Position numbers and translations under genes: made by a program. DNA of 64,000 bases from Amaricoccus sp. (GTDB lineage Bacteria > Pseudomonadota > Alphaproteobacteria > Rhodobacterales > Rhodobacteraceae): positions 1-64,000 of the forward strand of contig NZ_JAGOID010000005.1 in assembly GCF_017995835.1 (NCBI RefSeq), written 5' to 3'. The notes under the pieces were generated by a model, which was not told where the DNA came from, did not search any database, and saw only the letters and a list, made by a program, of their open reading frames with translations. Positions 55,133 to 64,000 of this stretch are shown in pieces; the first letter of the stretch is position 1; the number at the start of each line of letters is the position of its first letter.

Positions 55133-56584
55133 TCACCCGAGCAGCGGGCTGCGTCGCGCGGTGAAGGGCTGCGCCCGGTCATAGGCATGGCCGAGGCGGA
55201 GCACGGCGAGGTCGGCGCGGGGCGGGCCGATCAGTTGCAGCCCGATCGGCAACCCCCCGGGGCCGAACCCGGCCGGCACGGCCAGCGCCGGCGCCCCGGC
55301 CATGCTGGCGAGGATCATCCCCTCCATCCAGCGCAGATAGCTGTCCATCTCCCGCCCGGCGATCGCCTTCGGCCAGTCGAGCCCGACCTCGAAGGGGAAA
55401 AGCTGCGCCGAAGGCAGCGCGAGGAAGTCGAACCGGGCGTGGAGCCGCAGGATCTCGCCGAGCCAGGCCGTGCGGATCGCCGAGGCGCGGAACACCGCCG
55501 GCCCGCCCAGCGCGCGGCCGCGCTCGATCTCCCACACCGCCTCCGGCTTCAGCTTGCCCCGGCTCGCCGGGTCGTCCCAATGCGCCGCGAGCGCGCCCGA
55601 GACGAGGAAGGACCGGAGCGTCGTCCAGGCCCCGAAAAGTTCGTCGAAGTCGAAATCCGGCGCGACGGGCTCCACCGCGACGCCGAGCCCCTCGAACAGC
55701 CCCAGCGCCGCCTCGCAGGTCTCGATCACCCCCGGCTCCATCGCCAGATGCCCGCCGAGATCGCCGAGCCAGCCGATCCGGAGCCCCGCCGTCGCGCCGT
55801 CGAGCGGCCCGGCGAACTCCGACCCGTCGCCGTCGAGCGACAGCGGCGAGCGCGGGTCGTGCCCGGCCAGCGTCGCGAACAGGGCCGCGAGGTCGGCGAC
55901 GTTCCGCCCCATCGGCCCCTCGACGCTGAGCTGCTGGTAGTAAAGCTCCGGCCCCGGTCCCGCCGGAACCCGCCCCCGCGAGGGCCGGAAGCCGTAGACG
56001 CCGTTCCACCCGGCGGGGTTCCGGAGCGAGCCCATCATGTCGCTGCCGTCGGCCACCGGCAGCATTCCCAGCGCCAGCGCCACCCCCGCGCCGCCACTGC
56101 TCCCCCCGGCGCTGCGGGTCTGGTCGAAGGCGTTCAGCGTCCTACCGTAGACGGGGTTGTAGGTGTGCGAGCCCAACCCGAACTCCGGCACGTTGGTCTT
56201 GCCGATCAGGATCGCCCCGGCCCCGCGCAGCCGCTCGACGAGGATCGAATCCGCCGCCGCCCGCTTGCCGGCGAGGATCGGCGAGCCCATGGCGGTGGCG
56301 ATGTCCACGGTCCCGGTCAGGTCCTTCGGCGCTTGCGGCAGCCCGTGCAGCCAGCCCCGCCACCGCCCGGCCGCCAGTTCCGCATCCGCCGTCGCCGCCT
56401 CCGCCATCACCGCCTCGCGCGGCTTCATCGCGACGATGGCGTTCACCACGGGGTTCAGCCGCTCGATCCGGTCGAGGAAGGCCGCCATCGCCTCGGCGCA
56501 GGAGACCTCGCGGGCACGGATGGCGCGGGAAAGCTCCAGCGCGGTCCGGTCGGCGATCCCGCCGCAGGGAACAGGCGTGTCCAT
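55133..56584 (-). CDS. amidase-signature family amidase
   Basis: A 483-residue amidase. The Ser-Ser-Lys triad is visible: lysine in GLPQAPKDLTGTVDIATA, and the serines in QTRSAGGSSGGAGVALALGM, the family signature. Helical C-terminal parts contain SMAGAPALAVPAGFGPGGLP. It hydrolyses small amides; the substrate is unknown, and the absence of GatC/GatB neighbours argues against the tRNA-dependent GatA. The ATG at 56584 fits the family's start. It is divergent from the EamA gene with 83 bp between. Confidence 0.9.
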   Translation of the reverse strand: MDTPVPCGGIADRTALELSRAIRAREVSCAEAMAAFLDRIERLNPVVNAIVAMKPREAVMAEAATADAELAAGRWRGWLHGLPQAPKDLTGTVDIATAMGSPILAGKRAAADSILVERLRGAGAILIGKTNVPEFGLGSHTYNPVYGRTLNAFDQTRSAGGSSGGAGVALALGMLPVADGSDMMGSLRNPAGWNGVYGFRPSRGRVPAGPGPELYYQQLSVEGPMGRNVADLAALFATLAGHDPRSPLSLDGDGSEFAGPLDGATAGLRIGWLGDLGGHLAMEPGVIETCEAALGLFEGLGVAVEPVAPDFDFDELFGAWTTLRSFLVSGALAAHWDDPASRGKLKPEAVWEIERGRALGGPAVFRASAIRTAWLGEILRLHARFDFLALPSAQLFPFEVGLDWPKAIAGREMDSYLRWMEGMILASMAGAPALAVPAGFGPGGLPIGLQLIGPPRADLAVLRLGHAYDRAQPFTARRSPLLG

Positions 56585-56667
56585 GGCGCCGATCCATGCA
56601 CGCGCCGGCGTCGCGGGCAAGCCCCGCCCGTTGCACAGGCGGGCCGGGCAGGCGATACGTCCCGCCT

Positions 56668-57573
56668 ATGCCTGCCCCCCATCCATCCGGGGCCGCCCCG
56701 GCGGCCCGTCCCTCGCACCCGCTCAAGGCCTTCGCCTGGATGCTCGGCGCCATCGCCTCCTTCGCGGCGATGGCCGTCGCGGGCCGCGAGATCCAGGTCG
56801 AGATGAACACCTTCGAGCTGATGCTCTACCGCTCCGCGATCGGCTTCGCCGTCATCGCCGCGATCGTGCTCGCCTCGGGGCGACCGGGCGAGATCGTCGC
56901 CAGCCGCCACCCCTGGCTCCACGTGAAGCGCAACGCCGCGCACTACCTAGGCCAGAACCTCTGGTTCTTCGCGGTGACGCTGATCCCGCTCGGCCAGCTC
57001 GCCGCGCTCGAGTTCACCAACCCGATCTGGGTCGTGCTGCTCGCCCCGTTCTTCCTCGGCGAGGCGATGACGAAGCCACGGCTGCTCGCGGCCGGGCTCG
57101 GCTTCGTCGGCGTGCTGATCGTCGCCGAGCCCGGCGTCGCACCGTTCGGCGCCGGCCAGGCCGCGGCGCTCGTCGCCGGCCTCGCCTTCGCGCTCAACAC
57201 GATTTACACCCGCAAGATCATGACGTGGGATCCGGTGCTCTGCGTCCTCTTCTGGATGACGCTGGCCCAGGGGTTCGCGAGCCTCGTCCTGTCGATGCCC
57301 GGCGGGATCCCCGTTCCTTCCGCGGCGATCGCGCCGTGGATCGCCGTCGTCGGCCTGACCGGGCTCTCGGCGCATTACTGCCTCACATCGGCGCTCGGCC
57401 AGGCGCCGGCGAGCGTCGTCGCGCCGATGGAGTTCCTCCGCCTGCCGATCGTCGCCACCCTGGGGATGCTCGTCTACCACGAGCCCCTGCGTCTCGCCGT
57501 CTTCGTCGGCGCGGCGGTGATCATCGTCGGCAACCTCGTCGGCCTGCGCGCCGCCCGCCGAGGCGCCGGATAG
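56668..57573 (+). CDS. EamA-family (DMT) transporter
   Basis: A 301-residue inner-membrane protein with ten predicted helices arranged as two EamA repeats. Landmark residues include the SFAAMAVAGREIQ start, LMLYRSAIGFAVIAAIVLAS, LEFTNPIWVVLLAPFFLGE in repeat one and APMEFLRLPIVATLGMLVYH with EPLR in repeat two. Such proteins export amino acids or other metabolites; the substrate is unknown. The N-terminal 22 residues are a Pro/Ala-rich cytoplasmic tail. Confidence 0.9.
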   Translation: MPAPHPSGAAPAARPSHPLKAFAWMLGAIASFAAMAVAGREIQVEMNTFELMLYRSAIGFAVIAAIVLASGRPGEIVASRHPWLHVKRNAAHYLGQNLWFFAVTLIPLGQLAALEFTNPIWVVLLAPFFLGEAMTKPRLLAAGLGFVGVLIVAEPGVAPFGAGQAAALVAGLAFALNTIYTRKIMTWDPVLCVLFWMTLAQGFASLVLSMPGGIPVPSAAIAPWIAVVGLTGLSAHYCLTSALGQAPASVVAPMEFLRLPIVATLGMLVYHEPLRLAVFVGAAVIIVGNLVGLRAARRGAG

Positions 57574-57649
57574 GACCCGCGCCCCCTTTTGCAGGGGACG
57601 GCGGCGTGATACGCGGGCGCCGCAAAGTACACCGTGACCGGAGCCCTCC

Positions 57650-58192
57650 ATGAACATCGACAAGATCCCTGCCGGCAAGAACCCGCCGCACGACGTCAAC
57701 GTGGTGATCGAGATCACCGGCGGCGCCGCGGGCGGCGCGCCCGTCAAGTACGAGATCGACAAGGATTCTGGCGCGGTCTTCGTCGACCGTATCGTCAACA
57801 CCCCGATGTTCTACCCCTGCAACTACGGCTTCGTGCCGAACACCCTGCACGCCGACGGCGACCCGACCGACGTGCTGGTGCTCTGCGATTTCCCCCTCCA
57901 GCCCGGCATCGTCATCCGCTGCCGCCCGGTCGGCGTCCTCAAGATGGAGGACGACGGCGGCATGGACGACAAGCTGATCGCCGTGCCCGTCGAGAAGGTC
58001 GACCCGTTCCAGGCCGGCATCCAGGACCTCGAGGACGTCGCCCAGAAGACCCGCGACCGCATCAAGCACTTCTTCGAGCACTACAAGGACCTCGAGGAAG
58101 GCAAGTGGGTCAAGGTCATCGGCTGGGGCGACAAGGCCGAGGCGGTGAGCATCCTCCAAGCCTCGCTCGACGCGGTGAACAAGAAGGGCTGA
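57650..58192 (+). CDS. ppa: inorganic pyrophosphatase
   Basis: The soluble family I pyrophosphatase (180 residues) hydrolyses pyrophosphate. The N-terminus is MNIDKIPAGKNPPHDVNVVI; the signature is DGDPTDVLVL (three metal-binding aspartates), and FYPCNYGFVPNTLHADG, EDVAQKTRDRIKHFFEHYKD and KWVKVIGWGDKAEA complete the family pattern. It is preceded by GGAG near the ATG and followed by a factor-independent-type hairpin. Confidence 0.97.
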   Translation: MNIDKIPAGKNPPHDVNVVIEITGGAAGGAPVKYEIDKDSGAVFVDRIVNTPMFYPCNYGFVPNTLHADGDPTDVLVLCDFPLQPGIVIRCRPVGVLKMEDDGGMDDKLIAVPVEKVDPFQAGIQDLEDVAQKTRDRIKHFFEHYKDLEEGKWVKVIGWGDKAEAVSILQASLDAVNKKG

Positions 58193-58233
58193 TCGCCCGA
58201 CGATAAGCTTGCGGCTACCTGTTGCCGATATGC

Positions 58234-58255
58234 AACCGCCCCGCATGGGGCGGTT
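58234..58255 (+). terminator. intrinsic-type terminator after ppa
   Basis: A perfect 9-bp stem AACCGCCCC / GGGGCGGTT with loop GCAT lies 41 bases after the ppa stop. A short pyrimidine tract CTGCTTTC follows, closer to a T-tract than the other hairpins in the window. Confidence 0.7.
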
Positions 58256-58328
58256 CTGCTTTCATAGTTGATTTTCAGTTGCATAGCCGGAGGCGCCGCC
58301 AGAGCGCCGTCCGCGCCGGCACACTTGA

Positions 58329-58354
58329 CGTTCGGTCAGGACTTGACCCGAACG
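58329..58354. promoter_or_regulatory. inverted repeat upstream of the FadL gene
   Basis: CGTTCGG and CCGAACG form an exact 7-bp inverted repeat with a 12-bp spacer, 61 bp before the fadL-type start codon, next to TTGACG and TTGACC -35-like hexamers. It could bind a regulator of fatty-acid or hydrocarbon uptake. Confidence 0.35.
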
Positions 58355-58414
58355 GCCGACAATCCACCAATATTACTACAACAAGTCGAAAAGACGTCGT
58401 AGACGGAGGAAACG

Positions 58415-59560
58415 ATGAGCGCAGTATCCGTGCGCAATGGCGCCGTGTTCCTTGCATGCGCCTGCACCATCCCGGGCGCGGCCTTCGCCGCCGCGCTCGA
58501 GCGCGCGGTGCCGGCGCTGGTTCGCATCCTCTACGAGGACGGGACATACGGCGAGATCGGCGCCGTCTACACGCACCCGGAACTGGAGGGCAAGAACGGA
58601 CAGCTGCCGCCGAGCCTGGGCGGCTTCCCGGTCTCGGGCAACACCGGCAACCTGCTGCGCAGCGACTGGAAGTTCGGCGGCGCGCTCAAGGGCGACATCA
58701 ACGAGCAGCTCTCCTGGATCCTCGTGCTCGACCAGCCCTACGTCGCCAACACCTACTACTCGCACGGCAGCTTCCCGGCCGCGTTCAACTACGGCGGCAC
58801 TGACGCGGATCTCGACACCTGGCAGGCCGCCGCCGGCCTCGCCTACGACGCGACGGACCGCATCAAGATCTATGGCGGCGTCCGCGCCCAGCGGCTCGAA
58901 GCCAGCGCCGCCATTCCCTTCCTCGCCGGATACGAGATCGACGCCGACGCCGAATGGGGTTGGGGCGGCTTCGTCGGCGCGGCCTACGCCCGGCCCGAGA
59001 TCGGGCTCCGGGTGGAGCTGACCTACCAGTCGAAGATCAGCTACGACCTCTCGACCACCGAACAGTCGAATCTCGGCCGCCTCCGCGACACGACCGACGT
59101 GGACACGCCGCAGTCGGTGACGCTGGAGGCCCAGACCGGCATCAACGAGAAAACCCTCGCCTTCGGCTCGGTTCGCTGGGTCCAATGGTCCGAATTCGCG
59201 ATCGCGCCGACGATGTACGGCGACATCACCGAGCTGGCGTTGCAGGAGCGCCGGGCGCTCGTCGACTACACGGACGACTGGTGGACCTACAGCATCGGCG
59301 TCGCCCGCCAGCTTCGCGACGACCTGGCGGGCACGTTCTCGGTCACCTACGAGCCGCAGGTGAACGAGGTGATGACGACGCTCGGTCCCGTCGACGGCCG
59401 CACCATGCTCGGCGTCGGGCTCAGCTACGACGTCGGCAAAGTAAACCTCGCCGGAGGCGTCAGCTACGGCTGGCTCGGCGACGCGACCAACCTTCTCGAC
59501 ACCAAGTACCGGGACGGCACCATCCTCGCGCTCGGTTTCCGGGTCGGCTACAGCTTCTGA
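58415..59560 (+). CDS. FadL/OmpP1/TodX-type outer membrane transporter
   Basis: A 381-residue outer-membrane barrel with a signal peptide (cleaved after AAFA, about residue 27). Many alternating strands of aromatic and polar residues (WKFGGALKGDINEQLSWILV, RIKIYGGVRAQRLEASAAI, EIGLRVELTYQSKISYDLST) and the terminal aromatic residue FRVGYSF mark a porin-type protein; the NTGNLLRSDWKFG and WGWGGFVGAAYARPEIG blocks fit FadL. It imports long-chain fatty acids or hydrophobic compounds. GGAGGAAACG precedes the ATG. Confidence 0.88.
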   Translation: MSAVSVRNGAVFLACACTIPGAAFAAALERAVPALVRILYEDGTYGEIGAVYTHPELEGKNGQLPPSLGGFPVSGNTGNLLRSDWKFGGALKGDINEQLSWILVLDQPYVANTYYSHGSFPAAFNYGGTDADLDTWQAAAGLAYDATDRIKIYGGVRAQRLEASAAIPFLAGYEIDADAEWGWGGFVGAAYARPEIGLRVELTYQSKISYDLSTTEQSNLGRLRDTTDVDTPQSVTLEAQTGINEKTLAFGSVRWVQWSEFAIAPTMYGDITELALQERRALVDYTDDWWTYSIGVARQLRDDLAGTFSVTYEPQVNEVMTTLGPVDGRTMLGVGLSYDVGKVNLAGGVSYGWLGDATNLLDTKYRDGTILALGFRVGYSF

Positions 59561-59584
59561 TCGGACCGGCGGCCGCAGCGTGCT

Positions 59585-60463
59585 TCAGCGCAGCCGCCGG
59601 ATCGCCATCAGCGGCGCGAGGCGGGCCTCCCGCAGGAAGGTGGCCAGCAGCGCAGGATCCGGACCGGCGTTCGCTGTCGTCGCGGTGTCTCCGGCCGCGA
59701 GCCCGCCGGTGACGAAAAGCGCGTCGAGGTTCTCGCCCATGGCGCCGAGGATGTCGGTCGCCACGCCGTCGCCGATGGCGAGGATCTCCTCCGGCGTCAC
59801 CTCGAAGCCCAGCTTCCCGGAGATGCGCCGCCGGGCCAGCCCATAGATCGGCGGGTGCGGCTTGCCGAAATAGAAGCTCTCTCCGCCCGCCGCCGCATAG
59901 GCCTCGGCGATCGCGCCGGCGCAGTAGATCCGCTTCTCGCCCACGTCCACCACGATGTCGGGGTTGGCGCAGAGAAGGCGCAGGCCGCGGGTCTTGCCGT
60001 GGAGGATCAGCGCCCGGTAGTCCTCCGGCGTCTCGGTGGCGTCGTCGAAGAGCCCGGTGCAGACGATGCCTTCCGCCTCCTCGATCGGGACGAGCTCGAC
60101 GTCGAAGGGTCGCCCCTCGGCGTCGCGAAAGAACGCGAGGTCGCGCTCCGGGCCGACATGGTGGACGCGCCGGCCGAAGCGCCCGCTGGCGAGCGCCTCC
60201 TGCGCCGCGTCGCCCGAGGAGACGATGAGGTCGTAGCACGAGGCCGGCGCGCCCAGCGCCTCGAGCTGGCGCGCGACGTTCGCCGCCGGCCGCGGCGAGT
60301 TGGTCAGCAGCACCACGGCGCCGCCGCGGGCGCGGAACCGCTCCAGCGCGGCGACGGCTTCGGGATAGGCGCGCACGCCGTCGTGGAGGCAGCCCCACAG
60401 GTCGCAGTAGAGCACCTGGTAGCCCGGGGCGATGTCGTCGAGACTTTCGATGATGCGGGTCAT
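59585..60463 (-). CDS. HAD-superfamily IIA hydrolase (TIGR01459-like)
   Basis: A 292-residue HAD phosphatase. The catalytic motif is YCDLWGCLHDGVRAYPEA with the nucleophile and acid aspartates replaced by DLWGCLHDG; motif II is VVLLTNSPRP, with YFGKPHPPIYGLA (lysine of motif III) and AIGDGVATDILGAMGENLD (motif IV). This pattern is a distinct alphaproteobacterial branch of HAD-IIA phosphatases, related to NagD/ribonucleotide-type enzymes. The substrate is unknown. The start is probably the ATG at 60463; a GTG at 60484 is also in frame. Confidence 0.85.
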   Translation of the reverse strand: MTRIIESLDDIAPGYQVLYCDLWGCLHDGVRAYPEAVAALERFRARGGAVVLLTNSPRPAANVARQLEALGAPASCYDLIVSSGDAAQEALASGRFGRRVHHVGPERDLAFFRDAEGRPFDVELVPIEEAEGIVCTGLFDDATETPEDYRALILHGKTRGLRLLCANPDIVVDVGEKRIYCAGAIAEAYAAAGGESFYFGKPHPPIYGLARRRISGKLGFEVTPEEILAIGDGVATDILGAMGENLDALFVTGGLAAGDTATTANAGPDPALLATFLREARLAPLMAIRRLR

Positions 60464-60526
60464 GGCGTCCTGGAGGCTGGGCACGGCCCGCGCCTTAGAC
60501 GAATTCTGCGCCGAGGCCCAGCACGG

Positions 60527-60563
60527 TCCCGCGCGCCGAGAGGCGCCGGAGCGGCGCGCGGGA
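60527..60563 (-). terminator. strong hairpin downstream of katG
   Basis: A perfect 12-bp stem TCCCGCGCGCCG / CGGCGCGCGGGA with a 13-base loop lies 66 bases after the katG stop on the minus strand, ahead of the HAD gene. There is no T-tract. Confidence 0.5.
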
Positions 60564-60628
60564 GGCGTGCCGCTCCGGGCTCCCGCGCCCGCTCCGCCGG
60601 TGGGGACGACGGGCGGCGCGGAGACGGC

Positions 60629-63959
<3,331 letters not shown>

Positions 63960-63984
63960 GGACGGACGGAAAGGGGAGGATCCC

Positions 63985-64000
63985 ATGGCCGAGCGAGACC
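63985..64000 (+). CDS. start of a further gene (truncated by the window)
   Basis: An ATG at 63985 is preceded at six to seven bases by AGGGGAGGA, an excellent ribosome site, and reads MAERD before the window ends. It lies 25 bp after oxyR and is probably co-transcribed. Nothing can be said about its product. Confidence 0.55.

Overview
The window comes from a very GC-rich alphaproteobacterium, most likely a member of the Rhodobacterales (Rhodobacteraceae-like). The pointers are the flagellar helpers FlaF and FlbT beside a short flagellin, sdhC-D-A-B and suc operons of the alphaproteobacterial layout, a mesaconyl-CoA hydratase of the ethylmalonyl-CoA pathway, a Mur-type Fur regulator next to sitABCD, and a petABC operon. 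No rRNA, tRNA, CRISPR array or transposase gene was seen. All identifications rest on motifs and remembered family features; no database search was run.

Layout. 0-1.6 kb: a holin-like membrane protein and an N-acetylmuramidase lysin, apparently the edge of a lysis cassette. 2-5.4 kb: succinate dehydrogenase. 5.6-8.3 kb: ethylmalonyl-CoA pathway genes (mch, malyl-CoA thioesterase-like) with nnrU and a DUF1737 gene. 8.6-19.7 kb: a TauE exporter, mdh, sucC, a small periplasmic protein, sucD, sucA, sucB, a MAPEG protein and lpdA. 19.8-22.9 kb: a HIT protein and petABC (cytochrome bc1). 23-25.8 kb: aromatic aminotransferase, GNAT, mercaptopyruvate sulfurtransferase. 25.9-29.9 kb: sitABCD Mn/Fe importer with a divergent Fur/Mur regulator. 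30.5-42.2 kb: flagellar genes (flagellin, flaF, flbT, DUF1217, fliI, flgBC, fliEQ, flgFGAH, fliL), interrupted between fliQ and flgF by a partly AT-rich island holding a broken HEPN-type gene and a VapBC toxin-antitoxin pair. 42.4-54.9 kb: DUF533, SelO, pheS, a ThDP enzyme, proline iminopeptidase, ubiG, an SDR, pabB/pabC and a GcvT-type FAD dehydrogenase. 55-64 kb: amidase, EamA exporter, ppa, FadL, a HAD hydrolase, and katG divergent from oxyR.

Two signals stand out. First, four copies of an imperfect 137-bp repeat with ATACCGGCG-type inverted ends lie just 3' of genes, every copy in the sense orientation of the gene it follows, with an internal hairpin that is kept although its sequence changes. 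Second, the sdhC promoter region and the mdh-sucC gap each carry two exact TGTGATCACA palindromes with the same 21-bp pitch, suggesting a shared regulator of the TCA-cycle operons.

Functionally the left third is a TCA-cycle and respiratory-chain block: Mdh, SucAB-Lpd, SucCD and SdhCDAB feed the cytochrome bc1 complex, and mch links acetyl-CoA assimilation to the cycle. The middle is one flagellar regulon, probably under CtrA. The right is housekeeping and oxidative-stress defence.
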